A stretch of 64,000 nt of DNA from Sabethes cyaneus (taxonomy: Eukaryota > Arthropoda > Insecta > Diptera > Culicidae): NCBI RefSeq assembly GCF_943734655.1, contig NC_071355.1:203234439-203298438 (forward strand), given 5' to 3'. Shown here piece by piece: positions 50,480 to 63,365 of the stretch. Numbering within the stretch: the stretch's first letter is position 1; each line of letters opens with the position of its first letter. The position numbers and the translations under genes are program-made. The notes below the pieces were generated by a model. The model was not told the origin of the DNA. It did not search any database and saw nothing but the letters and a program-made list of their open reading frames with translations.

Positions 50480-51689
50480 AATTGTCTGTTTGTGTATTTT
50501 TGTGTGTGAAGAAAATAGCTGATAAATCGTTAAAAAACAACAAATTCATGCTAAACCGACGACATTGTGTTAGTTTGATCCTTCATTGAATATCCATTGT
50601 AAACCTGGTGAATTTTTGAATATTCAGTAAAAAGTTATTGAAGTTCGAAAAAATGGTTTCCAAGTCGGGAAAGACGGACACCCAACGGCAGGGAAAGAGG
50701 GACGCACGGATTTTGAACCCATTTTGCCCAACAACGATTTAACATTACAAATACTTACATATTATATATGAAAAAGTAACCAGAAGTCATATAACAGTTG
50801 GAATAGGCCAAGTTTTAGAAACAATTAATTCGTCATCAATTAAAATATTAAAGGGAACCATTTTATTTTCTCGCTCAAAGGGGGGATCAGGAAGAGGGTT
50901 TTCCCAAACCAATTCTTTCCTAAATACATGATGAAAGAAACTTTCGCGTTAGAGATTTCGAAGTTTCGAACCCATGTTGTCGGTTTTGCTGATCTTTGGT
51001 ATTCACATCCACGCAAATATGGGCAAAGTTGTCGGGCCAACAATCATGGAATGATTCGTAAATATGGCTTGAACATATGTCGACAATGCTTTAGAGAATA
51101 CGCAAAGGACATAGGCTTTAAAAAGTTGGACTGATGGATGGTGGATTTAAGCTGCTGTTTCATTAAAATTGCTTCAAATATATCGCAAGATGCATAAAAA
51201 AAAGCTGAAAATATGTTCATCATTCTTAATACTGATAATTCGACGACGCGTGACACCTTTTTGCGAGTGTTCCTCTTTCCCATATCAAGTGTCCGTCTTT
51301 CCCGCCCATGCGCAGAAACTCTGATTTATTTATGATGTTTATAATATTAAAAAAAGCATAAATTTTAGAAGAAATTTTCCAGTACACATTGTAACTTTTT
51401 TAGACAGAGACTTAAATATTCAGTTTGTACGAAAATTGCGATCAATACAGTTATATTTGAGTAGATATTGATTCTTTACCTTAAGGTGTCCGTCTTTACC
51501 GCTCTTCCCCTATATACCAAAAGCAAGTATGAATTCGGGTTTCACGATTAAACTTCAATTTAAAATTCTTGAAAATTTTTATTGTTTTTTGCACAATGAA
51601 AAACTATGTGTACACATAGTAGAATTAAATTGGATAAGTTTTCTTCTTTTTAAAATTTTTATTTTATTAATTAAAGAGATTTTAAATTA
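50480..51689. other. Unassigned sequence with a direct repeat theme
   Basis: No gene. Phrases such as GGGAAAGACGGACAC (50668) and GTGTCCGTCTTTCCC (51286) are inverted copies of each other about 600 bp apart, and GTGTCCGTCTTTACC recurs at 51486. The stretch may therefore be an inverted-repeat element with unresolved ends. Confidence 0.45.
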
Positions 51690-51977
51690 TAAATATTTTA
51701 TAAAATGATTTTTTAATATCTCATATGCTACTGCATTTGTTATTCAATACCTTAATAATACTAAAATATGTTATTCTAAACTCTGAATACAGTCATGTTA
51801 TTGCTTTGTTATTCAAATAACACAAGTGGTTATTCTTTTGGCCTTAAAAGAGCAAAATTTTGATATTAATTTTTTATTATTTGACCAACTATGTCAGCCA
51901 AAACAGGACCAAATTTTGATATGAGTTATTCGATTTCCATCACACATTTTGATATTATTTTGCTCTTCGCTCCTGCT
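51690..51977. mobile_element. Second copy of the 19.4-kb inverted-repeat element, truncated
   Basis: This matches 19385-19680 in reverse. The right side reads GATATTATTTTGCTCTTCGC then TCCTGC, the complement of the element end. The other terminus is missing. It lies directly beside an RTE-like remnant, as does the first copy. Confidence 0.78.
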
Positions 51978-52335
51978 TTGGCACTCCTTAGTTAACTTCC
52001 GTTCAACCTCCTTCTGCAACTTCGCCATTGAGGTGTTCTTCAAAAGGCCGCTTCCACCTGTCGACCACCTCGCGCTCGTTAGTAAATACATTCCGTTCCT
52101 CGTCTCTATCACATGCGAGGTTCTGGTGTGTAACCCTTACTAGTTTGGTTCACCTGTACCTTCTAGCTGTACTGATTCTTCCCGATCTCTGTTCTGCTTT
52201 TGGTGCATTTTACTCCTCAGAATCGTGGTCAACTGGTTCCATGCTCGTCGGTATTTAGCCAAGTTCTCCCTAGTGGCAATGCTCAGATAATTTTTCCATG
52301 CAACAATCCTAGAAGTTTGTAGTCTGTACTCCAAC
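51978..52335 (-). pseudogene. RTE-like linker remnant
   Basis: The minus strand in shifting frames reads VFTNEREVVDRWKRPFEEHL and NGEVAEGG, preceded by LAKYRRAWNQLTT. This is the segment before the RTE polymerase domain (pattern VVDRWKEHFEELLN). It carries stops and frameshifts. Confidence 0.6.
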
Positions 52336-53164
52336 AGAAATCTAGCGCATGTTTGAAAACAGCAGAATAAATATGTTCAAGAACCTGGCGAACGGCTGTA
52401 GCAAAATAATTGGTAAATATATTTACCAGACAATTTGATTTTCCGGTTCTATATTGCTACCAAACGTTTGCTGTTCACATTGAAATTTACTTTTGTTAGA
52501 TTCTGATGCTTAAAAACGAACGTAAATAGTCAGCCCACTCAACGAGAGCAAGGAAAAAAATTGAGGTCACAGGTGGTTTGCACATTCAGTAGTATTTGAA
52601 AGGTAATTGTGGCCTAGGAAAAAAGGTTATTATTGCTTTTACATTCGATATTCAGCTTGAGCGTTTCGTGAGGAAATGTATTTTCTGTTATGTTTAAAGG
52701 AAACGCATGGTACAAAGTAATACTGCGAAAATATTAAGTGGAGATTACTAGTTCCTTTTGGTTTGATTGGCCGTATTCCCCGTTTAGTGATTTAATTTTT
52801 TTTCCTTTCTGTTCTGTTCCGATAACAAAAGTTTGTTAAAAAACAATATTCATTCGAATGTTCTATTTGTGCGGTCTAAACAAGTTAACATTTAAGGTGC
52901 TCTCTTCTATATAATCTCCTAACCTCTCCACTTACTAAGGAATAAACGGCATGTTCTTTGTTACACGAGCCACAGCACAGGCGAGTTCCAAAATGAACCA
53001 TTCCTGAGTTCCAAAATGAACCACCAGCACACGTGAAGCGCAACATTTCGAGCACTTTCCTACACTGCTAGAAACAGTGCTTTTCACTTTCACAATCTCA
53101 CCTTTCGCTCGTTGCTGAAACTCACCCAAGATAGCAGGCGGCGGCTTACATCTCACTTTTCTCT
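52336..53164. other. Unassigned sequence
   Basis: No gene recognised. A minus-strand frame at 52935-53174 lacks motifs. Confidence 0.35.
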
Positions 53165-53434
53165 CCACTGGCACTGTGTAGTTATCCTGACTACCAGGAA
53201 GTAAACGGACGACGGTTCGGTGTGCGGATCAAAACAGAGCGTATTTTTCCACCACTTCCGTCGGGAGTATATATTTTTCGGGCCGCTCACCGAGAGCACA
53301 CCCCGAGAGCCCGCAACACGTGAGCACATCCTGCCAGAATCGGATGCGGATGGACGGACGGACGGATGCTGCCTGCTTTCGGTGCTTTATCTCGGTTTCG
53401 CGTTGCGGAAGGTTTCCCGAAGCAGGGCCGGGTT

Positions 53435-53468
53435 TCAGTCAGTGGAGAAACGCCTGTTCGATTGGATC
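53435..53468 (+). promoter_or_regulatory. Candidate Inr + DPE core promoter in a CpG-rich stretch
   Basis: TCAGTC at 53435-53440 matches the arthropod initiator, with A+1 at 53437. GGATC at 53464-53468 falls exactly at +28 to +32 and fits the downstream promoter element RGWYV. The surroundings (53170-53560) are richer in CG than most of the window and not obviously repetitive. Similar combinations are expected by chance about once in such a window, so this is only a candidate 5' end of an unseen gene. Confidence 0.35.
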
Positions 53469-56400
53469 GTTTTTTCGGAAAAGATCGAAACGGTTCAAAA
53501 CCTCAGTTCGTGCGGTAATCCGTGTTAGAAGTGATGAGCTTTAGCTGTGCTGGGAGAATGGTCTAATTCCAACGAGCTGTTGTGTATGTGTTTTATTTCT
53601 ACGCTTCTTCTGCTGCCACTGCTGCTGGTTCTGATTCCGACCGTGCGTGCGGGCGGGCGAGCGTGCGTGCGTGCGTGGTAGGGTGGGGGAATACATGTGG
53701 GAAAAAGGGATATCATTTTTGCTTTGTTTTTTGACGGGCGGGTGTCAGTTGTGTTGACCGATTCCACCTTTGGGAATCGAATTTTCCACGGTCATCACGC
53801 CAGAGCGACGACAGTATCGGAAAACATTCTCGCGGAATACCAAATGTGTTTTGTGTGAATTTGAGGGAAAAAAGTGCTTCCGGTCAACAACAATCAAGCG
53901 GGTGTCAGTGGTTATTGCAAAATTTTTTAGGGGAGAAAAAGTTGGCGTTGGCTTTTGGATTGAAATATATGAAAAAAAATAGGAAAAATGCTGTATTCGC
54001 CAGATAGGGAAGGTTCGTTAATGAATAAAATATGATCCCGTGTGTGGCCATTGGCGTAGCGAGCGGAAATGAAAAGATAACATTGTGCAAAGAGGACTGT
54101 GTGGTTGCCAAGTTTTGGTCGGTTGTGAAGATGGGCGAGAAAAATCTCGCAGCGTTGTGCAATATTGTGACATAGGAGTGTCATGTTCGAATTTGGTGAC
54201 GTTCGGTTCAAAATCAACATACGGTTCCGATTGCGAAACTGGTATTAACGATTGGCGTAGAGCCGGGTCAAGGATTATTAAATACAACCAGGCGATTGTC
54301 TAACGGGTTAGTGACGTCTCTTTCTGTGGGTTGGTGTACCTAATTAAAGAACGTCGGGTCAAAGCACTGGCACAAGCAAGGCGAACTATTTATTCGATGC
54401 TGTGCAGAAGAAAAGGAATTCCAAATCTGCATTCGCTTTTTTTTATTGCTGAACACAAATTAACCGCAATCAATTGAACGGAGGGTAAACAAATAGCGGT
54501 TGTCCAATGGAATTTAATTGGCACTTAAACTATGTACAATTGACGCACCACCAACGAATCGGTGAAAGTGAAAAAAGATTATCCGGTATCAATGGCAATG
54601 AAATTTGATTGCGGCCATAGGAACCAGTAAATTGATCTCCTAATTAGTCGGAATACGTCAAGGTTTAACGGAGGTGCTTAATGATGTGGTTTACGCTTAC
54701 AGGTAGGTTAATTAGTCCAAAGTACCGATTTAATTTTTAAATCGGGATTCGTATGTGGATGTTTTACTACAAAGGAATGACATCATCCGATTGATTTTCT
54801 AATGAAAAGGTCTTGTTGTTTTTTAAAATTTATGTATTATGTAAGCAGATCAAGCTCTGCTTAGTGTAAATTTAATTACATTCGGATGTAAATGTATATT
54901 GATAGTCAACAGCAGCACAAAAATCTACGATTTTGCTCTATAAAATATTTCGATTTCTCGATTGTATTATGCAGTTACATGACAGTTGACGTCAATATTA
55001 CTGTAAACATTCAAATGCCATTTAACACCGATAGGAACAGAGGAACATTTCCATTACCCACCATGAATTTCAAAGTGTTCTGTAACAATCTGTGTGGCAG
55101 ATTAATCTCGGCAAAAGTTCCATTATAAATACAATATCGATTGCTCTCAAGATAAAATGTTTGCCTCGCAAACCATTCATCGTTTGTTGCGAATCAAACT
55201 CGGCAAAAGTTCCTATCAGTACCTATCAGTAGTGGTATCCTAGTATCAATCCCGTTGGCGGTGATTTAATGGCATTGCTTTGATAGTCCATTTACTGTCC
55301 GTTCTTAGTGACAAGGGAGCTACCTAGAGGAAGATTGGATCTTAATTTTAAACCATATCGAAACAGTCATTTCATTCGAACAATATTACGCTCTCGCCAG
55401 ACTGGCACAGAAAGCAATCAGTGACGCAGTTGAGACCTTTGAAAGGATCGTTTTAATGTTTTTATCTAATGTTCCTAGCATTGTGGATAGGACAGGTTTC
55501 TTGGAATCTAATGTCGTATTTTGTTGTGTTTACGAATTACTTCGCTCATCATGATTCAAACATCGTAGTGAATAGTGATGATGATGATCGTTCCACTTAA
55601 TATCCCTTACATTACTTTAAATTCCTTGGCTTACGAATTGGTATTTAATGCAAACATAATCCCTTCAAAATAGCCTTAACAATAGAGAAAGTGTAAAAAC
55701 GATTCATGCAACTTTCTCAGTTGTTCAAGGTTCGACGTAAGTGTCTCCAGCCAAAAAGTTATGTCGATCTATTTAGAAATTTCAAGCTACAAGGCTGTCG
55801 TAGGATCGAGTCACGGATCGGCGATGCTGATAAAGTGAGAGGATCGTTGCACTAGCCCCGTAATTGTCCTGCACTCTAACGCTACTACTAATGTTTCGCT
55901 TTCGAAACTTAGATCTTTTGGTTTTTATTTGAACGACTTCGCAGCCAGACGGTTACGGGGCTAGTACTATGGTCCTATTGAATCAAACAGCCTCTCTCAG
56001 TTGAAATCGCCTGTTAGACCAGTGCAGTACCTCGAAGCCAAGTTGACAAGTATTTCCACTGAGCATAAATGACGAATAAAAACCAGCCAATAAATCCGGG
56101 ATGTCTAGTCAGCCTAACCAATGTACAGAACGAATCCACAAAATCCAGTGTGGTATCTGAAATATTCTTGTGATTGCCTTCATCTTCATAAAACTCGCAA
56201 AGAATTTGATACTGTTTCGCAGTGACCAATGTTCTTAACTTAATTTTGTTCTAATAATTTATGAATCTAATTATCATTCTCAGCTTTCGTTAGTGGTGCT
56301 GAAGTGTTCAGATTTTAAGTTCTTTATTGTAACGGATCAGCATAGCTTGCTTTCGTGACTCGTTCGTTGCAAAAAATTTGACAACGTTTTACCGAAGCCA

Positions 56401-57565
56401 TGACAATTAGGGTTTATTTCTAATTCCCGTCGTAGTAAGTAGAGCCATTCTAATTTTCATCATTTGTTGGATGTATTTAATGAATACTCCAAAAGTTCTT
56501 GTACTGATTGGACTAAAATACACTTACCTTCCGATCCGTGAACTTTGAAATCACTGAAAAGCGATTATTAAAGCATACTACTGAAATTACGCAACTGACT
56601 TTATTTATTAAATCCGTCTTACCGTTTTAAAATCCGTCAATCAAAATTTTTCATCGTTCGAACTAAAAATTACAACAATGTTTACGAAGCTAACGCGCAT
56701 GTATTTGTGTAGGACGGCATGACAAATGTTATTCTGCAAAATTTCTGCAGGTCAGGCAAGTTTTCCTGGCTGTAGAATAACGACAATGCCTTGCGTGAGT
56801 TATTTTCATTTATGAATGACGGAAATTAAAACGATTAGTTGACATTTTCTTCTTCGTCGCACGAAAAAACCTAGGAAATTTGGCTGGGAGGTCTTCTTTA
56901 ATGATAAAAAGGATTTAAATAGATCTCAGCTCACTTTGATTGATCGCGTATGATAGACAACAAACTAAAATATTAGGGAATAACTAGTTTTGCATTGTGG
57001 GTCATAAAAATGGTGATATTTTTAATAATTTGTGTAGGGTAGGACGGGAATAGGCAATTACGACGAAGCAGCAACATACCCTACGCATTTGTAAATTCGA
57101 GCCAGCAGTTCTGAATAACAGTTTGTACTAATGAGCACGTAAACTAACGGCTTGAGTTAATTTACAATAATTCTCAGGTGAAGAGCCGAATATATGAACC
57201 AGCTGGCATTTTCATATGTATAAAAAAGGTAAAAATCAGCATTACGTACAGATATACATGCTAAATAAATCGTATTTCATGTGCAAAATTGGCATATCCG
57301 TACTATTTTGGAGGCGATATACGTGATTACGAATAATTTTAAGCGTTACGACTATGTAAGAATTTATATACGATAATATCCGATTAAGCGCGAGTCGCTC
57401 CGTACTACTCTACGATTTTGTGCTGAAAATCGTATGCATGTCAGTCATTATCATTATATATGACAAAAAATCCACTTTATCCAGCTTTAGTTACGATTTC
57501 GAGTTTGCTAGGAGATATTCACGATCGTTTTCGTACATTGATATACGAGTTGGTGCTAGCTGGGG
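53469..57565. other. Unassigned sequence
   Basis: No exon or element is confidently seen. A GCGT/GCGG-rich run lies at about 53640-53680. The phrase CTGCACTCTAAC near 55869 is shared with the SINE at 57.7 kb, so part of 55800-55960 may be a SINE remnant. Confidence 0.4.
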
Positions 57566-57569
57566 AGTC

Positions 57570-57815
57570 CAGTAGCGCGGTAGCCGCCCAGTTGGTACCT
57601 CCCAGTTGGCCTCGAGGTATGTTGCTGGCCTAATAAGCCAGTCGTCGTATGTTCGAATCCCGACTGGCAGAGGCTGTCAGAGTCAAGAGGTTCGTAGCAA
57701 CTGGCTCTGCAATTATCCTGCACTCTAACAGCTGGTTGCGAAGTCTGTCGTATAAAAACAAAAGGTCATGTTAACGATAACGGAATGTAGCACCTAGGCT
57801 TTGTTTTGCTTAGCG
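57570..57815 (+). mobile_element. tRNA-related SINE, second family
   Basis: A B box GTTCGAATCC lies at 57651-57660. Upstream is an anticodon-arm-like CTGGC-CTAATAA-GCCAG with a 5-bp stem and 7-nt loop. The tail has GGTTGCGAAGTCTGTCGTAT. The A box is weak and the ends are approximate. The tail resembles sequence inside the LTR element near 34951. Confidence 0.65.
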
Positions 57816-58223
57816 TGATAGCCGAGCGTCCAAATACGTTGATTGTTTGATGGTATGAAACGTAAAATTCGCGGAGCAATGAAGATTTTGACGTATTAAT
57901 TCTTATATGAATTCGAACGCGTCATGTTGATGAATTCCTCGATATCGTTATCTTAAATTTGCGAGAAAACGTTAAATCAAGCACAACATGTTCTAGTGCC
58001 CCAGAGACTTTGCAGAAGCGTACTTCATTATGTATCGTGATAAATGGTTAACCTCATCTAACAAAATTGATGCAATAAAATATTACAGAACGCAATCGTC
58101 TTTAGTACAGTAGATTCACAGTATGTTTTACTTATAGAAATAAATGTCCATAGAAGAATACTTTTGCCCGATATGGATGCGATATAATTTGGATGTGTTG
58201 AGTTCCGACCCAAATATGTCGCA
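57816..58223. other. Unassigned sequence
   Basis: Nothing recognised between the SINE and the next element. Confidence 0.35.
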
Positions 58224-59191
58224 CCCTAAGTAACAATTCTATAGCCACTTGGTTTTACTTGAATTTTATAAAGGTTTTATTGCGGTATTAATCATTACCT
58301 CTGGTTTTATTGTGGTATCGCGCAATACCGAAAGGATACGAGTCCAAACACACTGATAGCTAGCTAGAAAACCATAATAAAACTGTTAATAAAGCAAATT
58401 TATTGGTTGCTTATATTACCACGTTAAAACTTGTTGCCTGCACCACGTCTCTTATAAACTTTCCATAAGTGTAGCGTAGTAAACAAAATGGTGCACCAAT
58501 CAAAATGGATCTTATCGCGGTTGCTTGTCAAACCGCAATAAATCTGTTTTATAAAGCTATTAAATCGGTAGCACCCTGACTAAACATTTTTTTTGCTGTT
58601 ATTATGAAGAATACCGCTATTCAACACCAAAATCATTCTCTTATGCGATGCCATATTGCCATATTCTAGTATTTTGTTTTAGCTCGCAAATAAAAATTCA
58701 TCAAAGCAAAGTGTTTTGCAGAAAGAAAGTTATTATCAATCAGTTTTCCAGCCACAGGAAGCAACTAAAATGATTTTGCTAGAAATTGAGATCGACAAAC
58801 AGAATATATTTATTTTGTTAAAACAACCAGTCTTCGAAAATTGCAAAATTTTAGCGGCGCGTTGATTTTATCCATCTTTCATATCAATATGCATGGTGAA
58901 ATTAAATGCGCACATGCTGCAAACCAACGAAATTGCTTAAAATTTATGCAATATTCTATGGGTTATTTTATTCTGGTCGCTATATCTAAACCAAATCGAT
59001 AAGAATAATCTGACAGCAAAACTATAACTGTGCTGCTCACGCATGTATTCTCAAATTGACAATGCTGGCGAACTCATTTAGCTTTCACCAGAGCCGGAAA
59101 GGAAATAGCTCATAGTTTTATCAGCGGTTTTATGAAATTGGTCATGAAAACCACTATACGAACGTTATAAAACTTGGAGTTGTTACTTGGG
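58224..59191. mobile_element. CCCAAGYAAC-terminal element, 968 bp, copy 2
   Basis: The left end is CCCTAAGTAACAATTCTATA. The right end in reverse complement is CCCAAGTAACAACTCCAAGT. It is collinear with 27237-28364 but shorter by about 160 bp near the right end. No protein is encoded. Neither copy has an obvious target duplication. Confidence 0.8.
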
Positions 59192-59520
59192 ACGCGTTTT
59201 CTGAACGATTTTACAATGGAGATAATTCACATCATCTATGTATCAAGATGAACCCTTATCTGCACCTTGCCTTACTAACACAAATCCGGTCCCGTGATAC
59301 TTATGGAGATGCAATGGTACCTGCGATCTCTAGCAACAACAAGTATCAAGCTAACATTCCTTTCTTTTACCATGTAGGTAGTATAGTCGGCGTCATTATT
59401 GGTCAATTTTCATAGTATTGAATCAGTAGAAGTTGCACAATGAGCATGTCATGCTGCTCCCAAGCACCATTCAATTGGTTCTTTGCGCAATTTTATTGAC
59501 TCTTCCAATAACGGACTGGT
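59192..59520. other. Unassigned sequence
   Basis: No gene or repeat recognised. Confidence 0.35.
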
Positions 59521-59560
59521 AACCTAACCTAACCTAACTTAACCTAACTCAACCTAACCA
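59521..59560. repeat. (AACCT)n interstitial telomere-like repeat
   Basis: Eight 5-bp units, five of them exact AACCT and three with one change. The complement is TTAGG/AGGTT, the canonical arthropod telomere motif, which Diptera are known to have lost. It is short and imperfect, so it may be an ordinary microsatellite. Confidence 0.7.
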
Positions 59561-60224
59561 CTAACTTGTGACTCGTTTTTGAGTATAATAATCTCTGATA
59601 TTATAGTTGGCAATTACAAATGACCATTTCCGAATGAATAAGATAACATAGCAATTGCTAGAATTCAGGGTGAATCCGTTTAAATTCCAACTAACAAAGT
59701 TGTCTAATCGTATTTGCTGAAATGTGGCATATAACGGGTGGCAACTAAAATTTTGGAATTTTTTTCTCAAGCTGTCAAAAAAGACAAAGGTACACGAAGA
59801 AGATCTAATATCTAAAATTAAAGATACATTATCCATTATTGAAAAAAAACTACAAGGTATACAGCCCTAAGGGTTGTACGAAAGGGTGACGTAGAACTAT
59901 ATCAGATCATTAGATCAAAGACTAATGTAAACTGCATTTCTGGCATAAGTATATTTATAAGAATCTGTGAGTGCCATTGTTTAAGTGAATGTTTGAAAGA
60001 GAAGAACGAAATATTCAGATTCAATTCTTCATTGAATGCAATGGTGGCTTTGAAAATACGTGGACGGGGGTTCATAAGTACAATGCCTGCATCCTTTGAG
60101 ACATAGAAATTTCTTTTAAAAATCACTTGTGTGCCTTATAAAGGTTGAAATGGTAATAAATTATCCTCCTACTACACGGGTGAGTGAGGGGTCTCAAAGC
60201 ATCATAAAATAAATAAATTGAAAA
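59561..60224. other. Unassigned sequence
   Basis: Two minus-strand frames at 59561-60126 have no motif I can name. Confidence 0.35.
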
Positions 60225-60780
60225 TAAATTCATACCTCCAAAAAACCCCACACGCCAAAGTTGGTGCCATTTGCTTGATTAGTTCTCGAGTTATGAAGAA
60301 ATTTGTATTTCATTTGTATGGGATCTCCCCTTCTTAAAGAAAGCAAAGGTTCTAATCTACCATAGAAACCCCCCCCCGCCCTGTTAAAAGACATGAAAAA
60401 ATTCGTGCCTTCCAAAAACCCCACATTCCAAATTTGGTTTCATTTGCTTGATTAGTTCTAGAGTTATGAGGAAATTTGTATTTCATTTGTATGGGAGCCC
60501 TCCTTCTTAGAAGAAAAAGGGGCCTCAGTACACCATAGAAAAACATCTTATCTCCAAAAACCCCCACAAGCCAATTTTGGTTCCTTTTGCTCGAATAGTT
60601 CCCGAGTTATGAGGAAATTTGAATATTATTTGTATGCCCCCCCTCCTACAGAGGGGAGGGGTCTTAATTTACCATAGAAAAAATTCTTGCCTTCTGAAAC
60701 CCCTATATTCCAAATTTGGTTCCATTTGCTTGATTAGTTCTAGAGTTTTGAGAAAATTTGTGTTTCATCTGGTCATTTTA
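60225..60780 (+). repeat. CCAAATTTGG tandem repeat block, 4 units
   Basis: Units with CCAAATTTGGTTCCATTTGC, TTGATTAGTTCTAGAGTTAT and ATTTGTATGGG start near 60254, 60427, 60570 and 60708 (138-173 bp apart). Poly-C runs separate some units. This is the same family as 42700-43112 and 48345-48422. Repeat-derived frames are not genes. Confidence 0.8.
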
Positions 60781-61383
60781 TCTATCCAACGACATATAAA
60801 TTGTTCAGTTTCGTTCAGTAGTTTAGTAGTTATTAGCTTTTGAAGTCTTTCATTCAAACGTTACACTTTTATTTTCGTTTTCACAAAGTGCTACTCAGTT
60901 CCAGTATAGTAAACAAAGACGTAGCCCTACGTCAAAAGTATACATTGGAAAATGGTCCGTAATCGGCTGTTCGGCGAAGCTTCCGTTCGATGTCGGAACC
61001 AGAGGGCTTGTTGTTGAAGACAAGAGAAAGAGAACGATGTCCTACTGCGTCCATAATTTTGACTGGTCTTCCACTTTGCTTTGCTTGCGAATATTTGTTG
61101 GGCATCTTAGAATATGGTAAACAGTCGAAGCCACAACATATTCGCTTTTCAAATCTTGTACCGTATGCTTTTTACCGAGATTTCTGTGGCAGTTCGTAGA
61201 AGTGTACAACGCGCTTCCGAAATGCTTCTTGTTTCGACGCCATTTTAAGTAAAACTAGGCAATCCTAAGCAAAACAAAAAATATGGACAAAAGAGTTAAC
61301 ACATACATACTCTCATTTCTCTCTGAGCTCGTTTGTTGTTGAGGATAAGGGGCCTCGAAAAAAAATTCAAAATTATGGTTATC
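60781..61383. other. Unassigned sequence
   Basis: No gene recognised. A frame at 60990-61199 lacks known motifs. Confidence 0.35.
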
Positions 61384-61777
61384 ACCAGGCTTGGCATACA
61401 CTTTTCGCTTCGATTTTGCTCTTTTGGTTACTGCACCCCATCCGAGCAAAATTTGAAAAAGTGATGTATAGGGCGTTTGTAGAATTAGTTATTATCTACA
61501 ATTTTACTGAAGTAAGCATTACTATGCCTTTTGTATTTATGGCGCTATAAGGCTGCTACTCTCTTGGCAGCAAAAAGAGCGTTCTTTTTGCTACCAACAG
61601 CATTGCAGGCCTACAGCATCGAAAATACTAAAGATAAAACTTTAATTTTTTCAGCAGTATTATAGATAATTACTAGCTCTACAAATTCCCCATACACCAC
61701 TTTTTCAAATTCTGCTTGGCTGAGGTGCACTAATCAAAACAGTAAAATCGAAGCGAAAAGTGTATGCCAAGCCTGGT
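61384..61777. mobile_element. Inverted-repeat element, 394 bp
   Basis: Arms of about 130 bp begin ACCAGGCTTGGCATACACTT and its complement, with about 80% pairing further in. The inner arm TTATTATCTACAATTTTACTG is the same motif that forms the ends of 393-574. The central loop holds a GCAGCAAAAAGAGC hairpin. It is non-coding, and the target duplication is unclear. Confidence 0.8.
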
Positions 61778-62272
61778 TTTCACCCGTTATAGAATATTTT
61801 GCGGCGTGACACGATTCGAAATTTTCAGTGTAAAACAGCTTTGATATACTTCAGTACACTTCAGTGCTGCGGCATCGCAGATGGCTGCCTTGTGGGAATT
61901 GCGATGTAATTTTAACTCATTTTTCCAATTGCTTTTAATTATCAAATGCATTTTTTGGTGAAATGAAGAACTGGGTACTTTCTAAGTAAAATTGATATTA
62001 ATAAGCATACACTATTCTATGACATCCGACCAGTATCTATCGGTATCTGGATAAGTCGAACCACTACTTTTATGTTAAGAAGTTAATGGCAATACCCTCC
62101 TTAGGAGAAACCTTGTAATGAAAAATTATCTACTTGCAATTTCTTCTATGATGAAACTCTTGTTTTCCTTCAATAACCGCAAATGCATTGGCAAATCATC
62201 AACTATAGCTAGCAAATATATTTGCATATATGTACTCGCATTTTTGTCGGCAAATCAGTCTCATAACGTCAA
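61778..62272. other. Unassigned sequence
   Basis: Nothing recognised. Confidence 0.35.
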
Positions 62273-62413
62273 AAATAAGTTTGGCCTCTACGTCTGACGG
62301 GCTAGATGATTTATTTCATCTTGTTCAGAGGAGTAGGATGTTAATCCTCTGAGGTGAAATAAATCATCGAAACTGTCTAATGTAGAGATCAAACGTGTTT
62401 TTGATATTTTGAG
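62273..62413. repeat. 141-bp hairpin-forming inverted repeat
   Basis: CAAAAATAAGTTTG pairs with CAAACGTGTTTTTG at the outside. GATGATTTATTTCA pairs with TGAAATAAATCATC, and CAGAGGA with TCCTCTG, in the middle. The loop is about 10 bases. It is probably a small MITE. A small-RNA precursor is possible but not shown. Confidence 0.7.
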
Positions 62414-63365
62414 TTTGATTTAGCCAAGATGAAATCAGTTCACAGTTGTTAAAAATTTTACAAAATATATTGGCAAAGACAAGTTTAAGTATACCCGAAA
62501 TTTATACTGAAATATACCCGGATTTTAATTCTTGACCAGGATTTGTCCAAAGTCCATTTTTGCGTCTAGTCCAGTTTTACCGGCCTTCAAAAACAATTTA
62601 TTATAGTTGGTTAGAATATGGCTGTAAAACTTAGTTGCTAGCATGATACTACCGAAATTTTTAGTAAAATCCTGGCTGGAAATTTCCACGATGATACCTT
62701 CTGCTTGTTTTGTTGTGCTCTGTGTGTGCTAAGTGCTAACGTTGTCTCTATTTCTCAGTAGCATTTGATTACGGTATCTACAGTCGATTTTGCCCTACGA
62801 TAAAACTGAACCTTGACGTGGTGTAGCGTTTTTTTAAGTATTCAGTAAATGAACAGCGGCCACGTTTACTTCTGAATGTGGGTATTTCAAAATACATTTA
62901 TGATTTCAAGTGAGACTTGAGGTAAAAATTTATCAAATGTGATTGTTGCGTTGTTCAGAAAGTGCTTCTATTCTGTTTGAGAATAAGGCCAGTACGGAGA
63001 TCTCTGATAATTAATAGGTGAATGTTTCTCGGGCTCATCCCTATTTATCACAGTTATCACAATTAACTCCAAAAATTTTCATTTGATTGGGTCGGCCGGG
63101 GGATCTAAGCGGGATACCAGACCCGGTGAGGTGCGAAGGTGGCAGATGCGAAAATTAAGTCAATTCTTACACTATATTACATTCAATTCACAATAACAAT
63201 ATTTCTAGCGATCGGTTTTTTGGAGTTTGGAGGCGGTTTCCCTTTATAATTACTGCGCACTAGTTCTTTGGTCCCGAAGGTTGCGAGGCGGGTGCGACTT
63301 TATGGGTTAAAGCTTTTGTCGACTACCGCGAACACCTAGATCATGCTGCGCTCAATTCACTTTGT
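62414..63365. other. Unassigned sequence
   Basis: No gene or repeat boundary recognised. Confidence 0.35.

Noticed and set aside
57600..57670. Functional tRNA-Ile gene
   Set aside because: The anticodon-arm-like part is good, but the T stem does not pair and the acceptor stem is absent. It is a SINE head.
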